Positions 29,930 through 39,993 of a stretch of 64,000 bases of DNA are shown piece after piece. This DNA is from Oncomelania hupensis. Its lineage: Eukaryota; Mollusca; Gastropoda; Littorinimorpha; Pomatiopsidae. The notes beneath the pieces were generated by a model. It did not search any database, was not told where the DNA came from, and saw only the letters and a list, made by a program, of their open reading frames with translations. Made by a program: the position numbers and the translations under genes. Position 1 is the first letter of the stretch. Every line of letters starts with the position of its first letter. The DNA lies in contig CM072525.1 in the NCBI GenBank assembly GCA_036898135.1, forward strand, positions 52,123,799 through 52,187,798, in the 5' to 3' direction.

Positions 29930-31740
29930 TATATATGGTGTATATGTAGCGGAAAGGGAGGCGACTGGTTGAGGCTTGGGAGAGAAATTGTCTACCTTGA
30001 GTTTTCTTGTATAGACTGGCCTTGGGTGGCTCCTGCTTTGCAGGATCCTTTGGGTATGCCATTAGGTTAGCAGGACAAGGCGACACGACATTTGTTCTCC
30101 CAGGCTGACCATTCGCCTGCTGCGTCTGGTGCCGAGCGGGACCACATTGTCGGCAGGCATTTTATGCAGGTCGGTGGCAGCGGCCTTGTAGTTAGAGTGC
30201 GTGGCATTAGTAGCCGGCAACCCGGCACTCCCAACCACGCTCCACCACCTTGCAAGGCAAATATTTTTATGTCCCTCTCTTTTGAGGGACTACATGAAAA
30301 TGACAGCTCGGGTGGAGCAATGTTCCCAAGGGTTGGTTGCCGAGAGACGGGAGTTAAAGTCACCGCTCGGCTACATATATATATATATTTTAATTTTAAT
30401 TATGTTATGTTGTTTTTTTTCTTCCCTTAGAACTAATTTTGTTGCAAGCAAGCAAAACGGTGAGAACAGCTGATATATCCAAGAAAGATGTAATTATAGA
30501 TTTCAATATCTCTAGTGCCGCTCGGGTAGAAAAAAAAGTGGTAAGCCATTCAATTGTATTTCCAGACATTAACCCACATTGTTGAAAATCAGAATTTTTA
30601 AATGTGTTAATATTCATGACTCGCGATATCGTGACTCGGTTTCATCCTAAAGAACCAACATGAAAACATGAGATGATGAGTCCGTATGTGAGCTATCTCC
30701 AAGCAAAAACGTATCAAAATCGGTTCAAACAATATTGGGATCAAGCGCAAAACGTCTTTATAATAAATCCTACTGCATGGCAACTTAGTGTATGGTGCAG
30801 ACAAGGCTGCATCGATAGGTTCGATTCGTTCGAAAATAAGAATGTGCAAATGTATTCATCACAAACACATTTTCATGTTGTTATTGCTGAAACTGCGTTG
30901 CTTGATTGTCATGCAGCCATAAACCTCTCGAAATCACCCATACACATGCTAGGTTGAAATGGTAAAACAATGGAAGAAATCGCAGGCTCTGTTTGGAGTC
31001 CATGTGCTGGGATGGAGTCTTAAAGTTCAACTCGTCCTTGATAATAACAATTGACCCAGTTCAAAATGCGGTTGTCGTTTTGTCCTTGACTTATTGTTGT
31101 CTTTGTCCATGCCTCAAAGTTAATTAAGTAAATTTATTAACAACCCGTTGCCGATTCTGCACACTTACAAATTCGGAAGAACGATCCAACCATCTCACCC
31201 GACCATACAAAAGTAAGAAAACACATTTAATTAACAACAACAACACCAATAACCTTCGACTGCATTCTTTCAGCTGAACCGCCGACCCGGTCAAACCACC
31301 CCTCGGACCCGTTAAATCAGTATCGCAACAAAAATCAAATTGTACTGCAAATTGTTTCAAAAACATCGACATTAGCAGCCAACCACAAGACTTACAGGAA
31401 TTTCTACAACTGCAACAAAGCCAAAACAACACACAAAATCCTTTCCTTATTTTTCTCCTTTTCCTCCTTTAATTTCAGCGTTGGTCCCCCTCCCCCCCCC
31501 CCACCTAACCCACCACCCCCCACTTTTTTTTTTCGCCAGGCTATTTTTTTTTATTTCTGCCAGTTTTTTTGTGCATACGTATTCTTTATTTGCTTTTGCT
31601 CCTTTTGTTCTTTTCCATTTTATTGTCCCCTTCACCTCCCAATTGTTTTATAGACATTTTAACACATGTTCCGAAGTTTAACAAAAATAATATAAAAATA
31701 AATCTAAAAATGTTTCTCGGAAGAAGAAGGAGACAGAGTA
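29930..31740. other. No gene seen
   Basis: 29930-30395 is GC-richer, contains blocks such as TTTTATGCAGGTCGG and ends in an AT dinucleotide run (30372-30391), so it may be an unidentified retroposon. 30400-31440 has no recognisable domain on either strand. 31480-31560 is pyrimidine-rich (C and T runs). Confidence 0.5.
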
Positions 31741-31772
31741 GAAGGAGGAGGAAGAGAGAGAGAGGGAGAGAC

Positions 31773-31829
<57 letters not shown>
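31741..31829. repeat. AG-rich microsatellite
   Basis: GA repeats of about 90 bp that directly abut the CGTAT-type tail of LINE B1. Open frames through it are low complexity and not genes. Confidence 0.9.
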
Positions 31830-31830
<1 letters not shown>

Positions 31831-32274
31831 GATACGATACGATTGTTTTATTCAGTATAAGGCCTATGCCCCCTATTGAAGGGGTGTGTACAGTGAATTT
31901 TCAAACAAAATATTCATGTATAACAAACACTCAATCAGAGGAAACAAATCAGTGAATCTTACGAAATTGCTATCTCCCTCATTTTAAACGCTTTGTACAA
32001 AAATATACATAACTTTCGAACAGTTTCTTGGCTTGTCGATGACAGCAAAATATTAAAGCTAAATGCGTTTGGGTTTCTAATAAACTTAGTAGCAATAAAT
32101 TTTTTTTTCACATTTTCAAACAATGGACAGCGTAATACAAAATGCACTTCGTCCTCTCTTGATTCTTTACACAAGGGACATAATAACTCACTATCAGTTA
32201 CTTGCCGGTAGGGTAATGATGCACAGCTAGGTCTGACACACCAAAACGAAATCTAGTCAAAATAAATTTCATAT
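31830..32274 (-). mobile_element. Jockey-like LINE B1, 3' part (tail side)
   Basis: Minus strand. Holds the C-terminal ORF2 part with CPLCKESREDEVHFVLRC (near 32150; CxxC...H...C cluster) in the frame 31959-32174, then a 3' UTR containing GAATAAAAC and a tail of CGTAT repeats at 31830-31843. It is the continuation of the 33868-35825 segment; RTE R6 was inserted between. Confidence 0.82.
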
Positions 32275-33867
32275 CCTATCCTATCCTGTCCCATAACCCG
32301 AAGGTCGTAGGGGCACCACAGATGATCGTTTAACCAGCATACTCCATCTTTCTCTGTCCTCAGCAGCCCTCATGGCTTCGCTCAGTGTCAAACCAGTCCA
32401 TTCTCGAATGTTGTCCTCCCACCTCTTTTTCGGTCTCCCCCTTCTTCTACCTCCTTGCACTGTGCCTTGCAGAATGGTCTTTGCAAGGCCTGATGATCTG
32501 GTGACGTGGCCATACCATCGGAGTTTCCGTTTCTTCACCACTGTGAGCAGGTCATCGTGTTGTCCAATGGCTTGTGTGATGGTCTGTCGGACTTCGTCGT
32601 TGGTGATGTGTTGGGTATAGGAAATGCACAGAAGTCTTCTGTAGCACCTCATCTCCATGCTTTGTATTCTTCGTTGGAGATCTGCTGTGAGGGTCCATGC
32701 TTCGCATGCATATAGGAAGATGGAGATGACCAGAGAGCGCAGCAGTCTTACTTTGGAATGTAGACTGATGGTTCTGTCTTTCCAAATGGGCTTCAACCTT
32801 GTCAGGGCAGCAGTTGTTTGTGCGATCCTGGAGAGGACTTCCTGTCGTGACCCATTGTCTGACACAATGGCTCCTAAATATTTGAAGCTGTGCACTGTGT
32901 TGATGGATTGGCCTTGTACTTTGATGTCCGTGTCGATGCCATTGGTGTTGTTGGTCATCATTTTGGTCTTCTCTGCACTTATTTCCATTCCATAAGCTCT
33001 GGAGGTGGTGTCAAGCCTCTGTACAAGCTGTTCAAGTTCTTGTTCCTCTCCAGCCAATCCATCAATATCATCCGCAAAACGAAGATTGGAGATTGCTCTG
33101 CCCCCTATGCTGACTGTGCCTTCGTGATCTGCAAGAGCATCTGACATGATGCGCTCTAGGAAGATGTTGAAGAGTGTTGGAGAGAGTAGGCATCCTTGAC
33201 GCACACCGATTGTTGTTCTGAACCAGTTCCCGATGACGCTGTTATGGAGGACTGCACTGGTAGCCTCGTCATACAGGCTTTTGATGACTTCTATAATTTT
33301 AGGGCTGATGTTGTACACTTTCATGGTTGCCCATAGAGCTGCATGCCAGACTCGGTCAAATGCCTTCTTGAAGTCTATGAACACATGATATAGATGTTGT
33401 TGGTGCTGTAGGTATTTCTCACAGATTATTCTGAGGTTGAAAATCTGTTCAGTGGTACTTCGCCCTGCCATGAATCCTGCTTGTTCTTCAGCTATGATTT
33501 GTTCAGCTTGTGGTTTCAACCTGTTGAGTATTATTTTCAGGAGGACCTTGCTGGGATGGCTGATGAGGCTGATGGTGCGGTAATTTTCACACTCCTGAAG
33601 GTTACCTTTTTTGGGAAGAGTGATGACAAGCGACTGGGTCCATGGTGTAGGCCATTCCCCACTCTGCCAGATCTTGTTACAGATAATGGTGAGAGCATCA
33701 ATCATCGCTTCTCCTCCTGCTTGTAGCAGTTCCGCTGGTATGTTGTCCACTCCCGCTGACTTCCCTTTCTTCAGCGATTGCACTGCTGCCTCAACTTCTT
33801 CCCGGAGAATTGGGAGGATTTCTTCTTCTTCTCTGCTCTCGGGACATGCTAGAACTGATGGGTCTCC
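32275..33867 (-). mobile_element. RTE-like LINE copy R6, 5'-truncated
   Basis: 1593 bp inserted in LINE B1 with a TSD of about 9 bp, ATTTCATAT (32266-32274 and 33868-33876). The 3' terminus is the GGATA repeat at 32275. Truncated 5' within the linker before the RT. Very similar to R5 over the shared part, with only scattered substitutions. Confidence 0.92.
32281..33783 (-). CDS. RTE reverse transcriptase, 500-residue open frame
   Basis: The longest undamaged RT in the RTE family here. Residues 1-60 hold the RT start (GVDNIPAELL, SLVITLPKKG), 136-146 FIDFKKAFDRV (motif A aspartates), about 193-203 GVRQGCLLSPT, 236-239 FADD (catalytic), and from about 395 the LRWYGHVTR / RRRGRPKKRWED C-terminal block. 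The first Met is internal to the ancestral protein; endonuclease and linker are lost by 5' truncation. RT activity is possible, but there is no promoter or endonuclease. TPRT enzymes of this kind copy LINE RNA at nicked DNA (family knowledge). Confidence 0.88.
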   Translation of the reverse strand: MQSLKKGKSAGVDNIPAELLQAGGEAMIDALTIICNKIWQSGEWPTPWTQSLVITLPKKGNLQECENYRTISLISHPSKVLLKIILNRLKPQAEQIIAEEQAGFMAGRSTTEQIFNLRIICEKYLQHQQHLYHVFIDFKKAFDRVWHAALWATMKVYNISPKIIEVIKSLYDEATSAVLHNSVIGNWFRTTIGVRQGCLLSPTLFNIFLERIMSDALADHEGTVSIGGRAISNLRFADDIDGLAGEEQELEQLVQRLDTTSRAYGMEISAEKTKMMTNNTNGIDTDIKVQGQSINTVHSFKYLGAIVSDNGSRQEVLSRIAQTTAALTRLKPIWKDRTISLHSKVRLLRSLVISIFLYACEAWTLTADLQRRIQSMEMRCYRRLLCISYTQHITNDEVRQTITQAIGQHDDLLTVVKKRKLRWYGHVTRSSGLAKTILQGTVQGGRRRGRPKKRWEDNIREWTGLTLSEAMRAAEDRERWSMLVKRSSVVPLRPSGYGTG

Positions 33868-33876
33868 ATTTCATAT

Positions 33877-34381
33877 GTTTATCTATATTCGATTGCAGAT
33901 AAACTGGTATATAATGCATAGAAGGACTGAACATTCTATAAAAAGCAAATCTATCACTATTACTACCATGTTCATTCCAGTTCTGCCACCTACAATCAAC
34001 CAAGCGTCCTTTAAACGCACGTACAAATTCTTTCATGTTACCAACACTTTGGTTCATCCATGCATAGCCAAAACCATTCTCACAAAGACATGATCGTACC
34101 TCAGAAACCCAAGTAATCTTACCTCTAGCATCTAAATTATACAGCATTAAATAAGCTTTCCTCTGAATTCTATGCGCTTCCATCTGTGTTAATCTTAACC
34201 AATAACGAACACAATTAACAACAGAATTAATAGAGATAGGATATCTGTTAAGTTCTTCGTATACAAGGTCATTAGGTGTACGCATATCTACAGCCCAAAA
34301 CTTTTTTAATGCAAACAAATGAACCTTTTCACAATTTTGTGCTGCTTTCTCCAACCCCCAAATTTCAGATCCATACTGCAT
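33877..34381 (-). pseudogene. LINE B1 post-RT region
   Basis: About 168 residues beginning at MQYGSEIWGLEK (conserved WG motif after the RT thumb), with LFALKKFWAVDMRTPND, which B2 shares as LFALKRLLCVGPRTPN. It overlaps a different upstream frame at 34306-34381, the sign of a frameshift near 34400. The frame runs into R6 at 33868. Confidence 0.78.
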
Positions 34382-34962
34382 ACTAGGCTGTATTTGAACA
34401 TCAAAAAAGCTTCAAAAAAAAATTCTACTGAATTGTTGTTAAATGCATTTAGTTTCTGTATTACAAAAATAAGTGCTTTTTTAGCTCTGCTAGCTAAATC
34501 TTTACATGCTGCTGAAAAGCTAAGTCTCGTTGAAAAATAAATACCCAAATATTTATAAGTATTTACAACCGACATAATATTACCATCAAACATCCACCTT
34601 TCTCTTGCACCTAAATATCCGCCTTTCCTAAATACAATAATGTCACTTTTGTCTGCATTTACTTTAAGGCCTAATGAAACTGATGTGCGTTGTAAGTTAT
34701 TCAACTGGTTCTGCAGCCCTACAACCGTTTCTGCCAAAAGAACCACATCATCTGCTAACACTAGAATAAACAGTTCAAAAACCTCAATCTCCAAATTTAC
34801 TCCATGTCTGCCACAATTTATTACTTCCACTGCTAATTCATTAATAAATAAGGAAAATAAAATCGGACTGCAGACATCTCCTTGCTTTAAACCAGCCGAA
34901 CAGTTAATATAATCTGTAAGCTTAACGCCGCATCTTACTCTTGCTCTAACACCACTATACAT
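34382..34962 (-). pseudogene. LINE B1 RT palm region
   Basis: Contains GLKQGDVCSPILFSLFINEL (RT motif B region), LADDVVLLAE (ADD catalytic motif) and KYLGIYFSTRLSF. One in-frame TGA, where Trp is expected (FQ-stop-IRSMY), separates it from the preceding part, and a frameshift near 34400 ends it. Dead copy with good sequence preservation. Confidence 0.8.
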
Positions 34963-34971
34963 ACTTCTAAT

Positions 34972-35463
34972 TCACTGGAACAGTTTCCCCTTTATACCAT
35001 TTTTCAATAATGCGGGCCAAAGTAAATTTCGGTTAATGGAATCAAAACATTTTTCAAAATCAATGAAGGCAACATAAAGCTTACTGTTAGAATTAAACTG
35101 TCTCAAAAGTGAGAACAAATGGTCTATCGTTGAATATCCTCTTTTAAAGCCAGCTTGGTATTCACCGGTCAGGTTATTTTCTTCCGCCCATAACTGCAGT
35201 CTTCTGTTAATAATTGTACTGTATAGTTTACTGCTAATGTCACAGAGGCTAATACCACGGTAATTTCCCGGTCTGTTTACATCCCCTTTCTTAAATATTG
35301 GCAAAATAATAGATTCAGTCCAATGATCAGGGAATATTCCCTTATGAAATAAAACATTGAAAAACTTAACAAAAAAACGGCACAATAAATTGACCAGATT
35401 TTTAAAGAGCCCTCCTATTATCCCATCAGGTCCTGCCGCCATTTTAGATTTTAATTTACACAC
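34972..35463 (-). pseudogene. LINE B1 RT fingers region
   Basis: Carries KSKMAAGPDGI (RT start motif), NYRGISLCDISSKLYS, QAGFKRGYSTIDHLF and AFIDFEKCFDSI (motif A). A TAG at 35467-35469 separates it from the upstream linker in the same frame. Confidence 0.8.
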
Positions 35464-35469
35464 TGCAAA

Positions 35470-35825
35470 CTACACGTCTTCGCCTGATATAGGCCTATTA
35501 AACTCAGAATCATCATCCTCAGCTCTTTTATCAGAGGCGATAAACGTATCCCCAAGATCATCTTTTTCAAGCAGTGCTTTGAAGTGTACAAACCATTCAC
35601 CTACAGTTATTTGATTTCTAGTCCTTTTTTTCTTTGGCATAATATTATGAACTGTGTCCCAAAATTCATGTTGTTTATTAATTGACTTCATTAACTTATC
35701 CATCATATCCTTATTGTACTGCTTTTTCTTATTAAACAACATATTTTTATATTCCCTCCTCAGTTTACAAAAAGCAACACGATCCTCAGATTTTAATGAA
35801 CGACGAAATATATATTCAGTATTTT
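35470..35825 (-). pseudogene. LINE B1 linker upstream of RT
   Basis: Open in frame from about 35820 (FRRSLKSEDRVAFCKLRRE) through NKKKQYNKDMMDKL and HEFWDTVHN to the TAG near 35467. This is the helical, lysine-rich linker that lies between endonuclease and RT in such LINEs. The endonuclease itself is missing. Confidence 0.7.
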
Positions 35826-37030
35826 AATTTAACGTCTTTTCACAACAATGTGATTTTAGACAACCATAACAAACAAAGAAACAAACAAATAGAAATTGTT
35901 AATTATAGTAACTTAAATAAATCTGTTCCGACAATGATACGCGCGATATCCTGTAACATCGAACTATATAAGATGACTCTAATATCATCTTATATATATA
36001 TATATATATCAATGACAGTGGGTGTGGGTAAAAGGAATTAACAAAACTTAATAATTGGTTTTCATCATATACCATTCTCAACTTTCAGTCCAAAAGTAGT
36101 ACTATAAGCTGATACAGGGATTTGATTATAAGCCTTTTGCAGCACCCTAATACAGCCCTATCCCATTATAGAAATCGCTGATATTAAAATGTTAATTAAA
36201 AAAGTTTTATTTTTAATACTAAGCCTCGCTCTAACCCTACAACTTATCTAAACAAAATAATAAACTGAGAAGAAAAAATATAATGAAAACACCACCCGTT
36301 TATAAAATGAAAAAGAAAATGATTGCGATACAGACAATATGACATCACAAAACATAAAACGTCATTGATACAGTAACAAACTAATAAATAAATAAATACA
36401 CAATTTTTACCTAAATAAAATATAAATTTAATCAATTAAATTATATATTTATACACAAGAAGATTTATAAAAATTATAACCCACCACAAGGCAGCCGCAA
36501 GCATGCTATTTAAAAAAAAAAGTTTCACTCTCTCTGAAATTTCGAATATATATACATAATTAAATGGCGCTTTAAAAAATACAATAAAAATAAAATAATA
36601 ATAAATAAATAATAATAAAAAACTCTCCTTCCTCTCTCTCGCTTAAAATTTAGTTAGTTATATATCCTAGAAATTAATAATAATCTCATTTTGGTTATTC
36701 TCTTTCTTACTTATTTTATTTCTCCCACTCTCTCACCCTGTCTCTCTCCCTGAAATGTCACATGACAATCTTCACTCTTAATCCCTCTTTCTCATTCTCA
36801 AATAAAATAATAAAGTATTATAAATAAATATCTGTCAGATTCGAACCGCGTATCAAACACACTTGAATGCTTCTTAGACAGTTGCATTAACCACTAATCT
36901 ACTAAGTATCTAATCTAACTACTGCAACACTGTTTATTCGCGGAAAGCACGATAGGCATGGAAACTAACCCAAGTCACATGACACGAACCGGCCAATCGG
37001 GAGTGACGACGTTTGCAGTGATGAAAAAGT
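35826..37030. other. AT-rich interval, one tRNA-like head, no gene seen
   Basis: Very AT-rich from 35826 to 36830, with TA dinucleotide runs (35990-36010) and poly-A/T stretches. The tRNA-like sequence at 36833-36909 is described separately. The final 120 bp is GC-richer and may be the promoter side of the frame starting at 37031 or 37058. Confidence 0.5.
36833..36909 (-). mobile_element. tRNA-like SINE head, degenerate
   Basis: Minus strand holds TAGATTAGTGGTTAATGCA (A-box-like) and GGTTCGAATCTGACAG (B-box-like) at tRNA-like spacing. Stem pairing is poor. Likely a SINE head or dead tRNA. Confidence 0.5.
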
Positions 37031-37543
37031 TTGTCTGCGGCGTATTTTGAATCCATGATGCCAAAAAGAAAGAAAACTAGCGATGAAAGCCCAGAAAAAA
37101 AGAAGAGGACAGCAAATCAAGAGTACAGGAAAAAGTATTATGAAAAATTTCCGTGCATCCCTGCGTCATCGAGATCAAAACACAGCGTGTATTGTACAGC
37201 GTGCTTGGCAGATTTTAGTATTCAACATGGCGGCTTCTACGATGTGACGCGACACGTGAATGGCAACCGTCACAAAAGTCGTTGCCCTGATCCAGAAAAG
37301 TTAGTCCCTGTTCAGTCGGTAGCCACCTTCTTCAAGCCCGATATGGATCTCTCAATAATTCGTGCGGAAACACTCTTCACGACCTTCGTTGCAGACTGTG
37401 TATGCATGTCTTCGTTAAAAAAAATGCGAGGACGTATGGCTACTGAAAATGTCATAAAACTACTGAAATTCAGAATTTTTACTACTGAAAACTTTTTTGG
37501 GGGTTGGCAACTCTGCGAGCAGGACCTGCAAGGGCCTATATGA
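37031..37543 (+). CDS. hAT-type zinc-finger N-terminal protein, truncated
   Basis: 170 residues. The Met at 37058 (MPKRKKTSDESPEKKKR) may be the true start: basic, NLS-like. A zinc-finger follows: VYCTACLADFSIQHGGFYDV and then RHVNGNRHKS, giving C-x2-C ... H-x4-H in the pattern of the BED/TTF-like fingers of hAT transposases. Next comes VATFFKPD. Similarity to typical family members seems to fail after about residue 125, where no catalytic RNase H-fold region appears. It could be a truncated transposase, a domesticated derivative, or a first exon. The KRAB exon 800 bp downstream is on the same strand. Confidence 0.5.
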   Translation: MSAAYFESMMPKRKKTSDESPEKKKRTANQEYRKKYYEKFPCIPASSRSKHSVYCTACLADFSIQHGGFYDVTRHVNGNRHKSRCPDPEKLVPVQSVATFFKPDMDLSIIRAETLFTTFVADCVCMSSLKKMRGRMATENVIKLLKFRIFTTENFFGGWQLCEQDLQGPI

Positions 37544-38341
37544 TACCGTAAATTGTCTGCTGCGCTGAAGATGGCACTTTCCAAGCTGAAAGATTGGAAT
37601 CTGGTGAGTAGATTTGTTGACAATAGGCTATAAATCGATAGATCCTACAAAGCTGTTTATCACCATGTACGCCAGTGGCTACCGATTTCTCGAAACTGAA
37701 AGTTATGTTCCGCTGACATTGGACCTCATTTCCGTGATAGTGGTCAACTTTGCGACGTACACAGAACTAATTGTTTAAAAGTGATTTTGAGACAATAAAC
37801 AACCGCATTGTTCTATCCAGGCGCGCTTGATAGAGAAGACAAAAATATGGTTGAAAACGGATAGCTTCAAATCTCTATTGGATGAATAAAAGCCCTTATG
37901 TTTTCATCACGCATCTTTAGAAAATTCGAAGGTCTTTGCTATTTGATTATTTTATTGCCGCGGGAGGAGAAGTGGGAGGGGTGAGCGGCACTTTCAGCCC
38001 TCCCTCCCTCCCCCTCCATCTCTCACACAAGTCACAGTGCTATTCACCATAGTATTCGTATGTGTTTAGTAATCAGTATAGTTCTGTATGAAGGTGGAGT
38101 GTGCTTCCATTTCACTTTGTGAATAAATGAATCACAATAGTCAGCTATAGATCTATTACATGAATCATAACATAGATAATCAGTGTTTTGAGGACTGAAT
38201 CATAACAATTAGCAATCTAGTACATACGAATCATAATAATCAGCTATCACATTTTTGTTGCAAGGAAAAACGTATTCTCAGGCGATTTTGGCCGAATTCT
38301 TATTTGGGTTTAAATCAGCTCCATTTGTTTCTAATTTTCAG
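37544..38341. other. No gene seen; possible intron
   Basis: AT-rich with a G-rich/C-rich patch (37965-38030). Ends at a polypyrimidine-AG (TCTAATTTTCAG) that serves as acceptor for the KRAB-like exon. Confidence 0.45.
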
Positions 38342-38474
38342 GAAACTCCGGACTTTAGCAACCTTGTTTTACCAAACCCGATTGAGGAGTTTTTCACAAA
38401 AGAACAATGGGAGTCCATAAGTGAAATGGAGAAAACTCGCTACCGGTCCAACTATGACATGATGAAGGAGTTTG
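38342..38474 (+). CDS. KRAB-like exon of PRDM9/SSX type
   Basis: 133-nt exon with acceptor TTTTCAG and donor GTAAGC (38475). It encodes IEEFFTKEQWESISEMEKTR followed by YRSNYDMMKEFG. The FTKEQW, EKTRYR and NYD elements match the KRAB-related box of PRDM9 and SSX proteins, including the exon end after the closing glycine (split codon). The segment between RYR and NYD is about three residues shorter than I expect, possibly a small in-frame deletion. Downstream SSXRD, SET or zinc-finger exons are not visible in the window. Whether the gene is intact is unknown. Confidence 0.6.
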
Positions 38475-39164
38475 GTAAGCAACACCATAATTAGTCCGCT
38501 GTTGCATTGACTTTATGCATCTATACTAATTGAATTGAAATCTCTTATATACGCAAAAAGGAGGTTACACACAGGAAACTCCTAAACCTACATAACTATT
38601 CCTAATCTATAGTTTTATGGTCCTATCCTATCCCGTAACTCCAATTTCGATTGCAATAAAGCTAAGGAATGGGCGCACTTGATGAGCGGCTGCTACCTTG
38701 TTTCAGATAAGGGATGGGACTGTGGGGAATTTAACTTATTTATTTGGTGGCCTCTGGTTTAAAAAAAGAAATCCAAAGTAGTCAGACTAAAAGCTTTCTT
38801 CTTTATTTATTATCCTGTGAATTACTTGGCACCTCAATTGCTTATCCTTATAATTAGATTGACTAGATCGTTTCTATTAACTTACTGTACAGTTGACTGA
38901 TTGTTTTCCATTTTATGACTTAAAAAATAATTTGATAGTCTGTATTTCATATTTGCTAAAACTAAAACGTTAGTCTGTCGTGTTATTTTGTAAGCACATC
39001 GACAGATTCAGCTCACTTTCTAATAAAAGCGCATTATAAATTATAAATTAGTATTATTGCATGATTATTGATTGCTTTTATTTGTATAAGTGCCAGTGCT
39101 TTCCTTAAGTACTGTTCTTACAATTTGGAAGTTTATGAACTGGGTCACTGTCATGCCTGTATGT
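38475..39164. other. No gene seen
   Basis: AT-rich, intron-like. A short CCTATCCTATCCCGTAAC at 38624-38643 resembles the RTE 3' tail, but no RTE body follows. Confidence 0.5.
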
Positions 39165-39993
39165 GCATTGGGACATAATCGTAGATAAAAAGCTAGTAGC
39201 TGATCTTTTGGCCCCTTCTTTTGCTGGAAATTCTTCCTCTGAAAACTATTCTGTCTCTTTTCAAACTATTAAAACACATAAAGAAAAACAATGGTTAAAT
39301 TTTACCTATAATAATTCTGAAGACTACAACATTTTGTTCTTATTAGTTGAGCTTGATGTTGCAATTAACAAAAGTGCAGATTAAGCAGTTGGACTGGATG
39401 ATGTGCATTATCAATTTCTACGACAATTAACAAGGTACTCACGGTCTCAACTGCTGGACATCTTCAATCAGATCTGGATCACTGGCACCTTTCCTCCCTC
39501 TTGGGGAAAGGCCATTATTGTACCCATTCCTAAACCTGGCAAAGACCATACTAATCAAACAAACTACAGACCATTAGCCTTAACATCCTGCTAATGCAAG
39601 ATACGGGAAAGAATGATTTATTCTCGTTTACTGTGGTATCTTGAAAAAAAAAAATCCAACACTCAGTGTGGCTTTCAAAGTGGTCAAAGTACTGTTGACC
39701 ACCTGGTGCGACTGGAAACTTTTATCCGTAACGCGTTCGTCCAGGGTGAACATGTCGTTGCCATAATGTTTGATTTGGAAAAAGCATACGATACCACATG
39801 GAAATAGGCATTCTCTCAGATTTGCAAGAAATGGGATTGAAGGGACATTTACCTTTATTTATATTCAATTTCCTACCGGACAGAATTTTTCAGGTTAAGG
39901 TTGGAGGATCTTTATAAGATATGAGGGATCAGGAGATGGGAGTGTCTCAGGGTAGTATCTTGTCACCCTTGCTGTTTAATATTACAATAAATA
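39165..39993 (+). mobile_element. I-group LINE fragment D4 (RT)
   Basis: Decayed ORF2 segment in three same-frame or shifted pieces: 39163-39384, 39403-39594 (FPPSWGKAIIVPIPKPGKDH, NYRPLALTSC) and 39613-39807 (QCGFQSGQSTVDHLVR, MFDLEKAYDTTWK), then GVSQGSILSPLLFNI at about 39945. It matches D2 block by block. It stops abruptly at 39993 where the opposite-strand RTE R7 begins. Confidence 0.85.

Larger units (their letters stand above)
33877..35825 (-). mobile_element. Jockey-like LINE B1, main ORF2 part
   Basis: Minus strand, truncated 5' at about 35825, so no endonuclease is present. It reads linker, RT and C-terminal region through the pieces listed separately. Interrupted by R6 at 33868 between the codons of a conserved KHM-KF block, as the homologous B2 shows. 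The clade is uncertain: jockey/CR1 group by general RT pattern. Confidence 0.82.

Noticed and set aside
31569..31955. 128-codon Arg/Glu-rich frame
   Set aside because: Translation of GA-repeat sequence.
34319..34912. Plus frames opposite LINE B1
   Set aside because: Shadows of the minus-strand RT.
38624..38643. RTE 3' tail remnant
   Set aside because: Only the roughly 18-bp tail-like word matches; no RTE body and no TSD.
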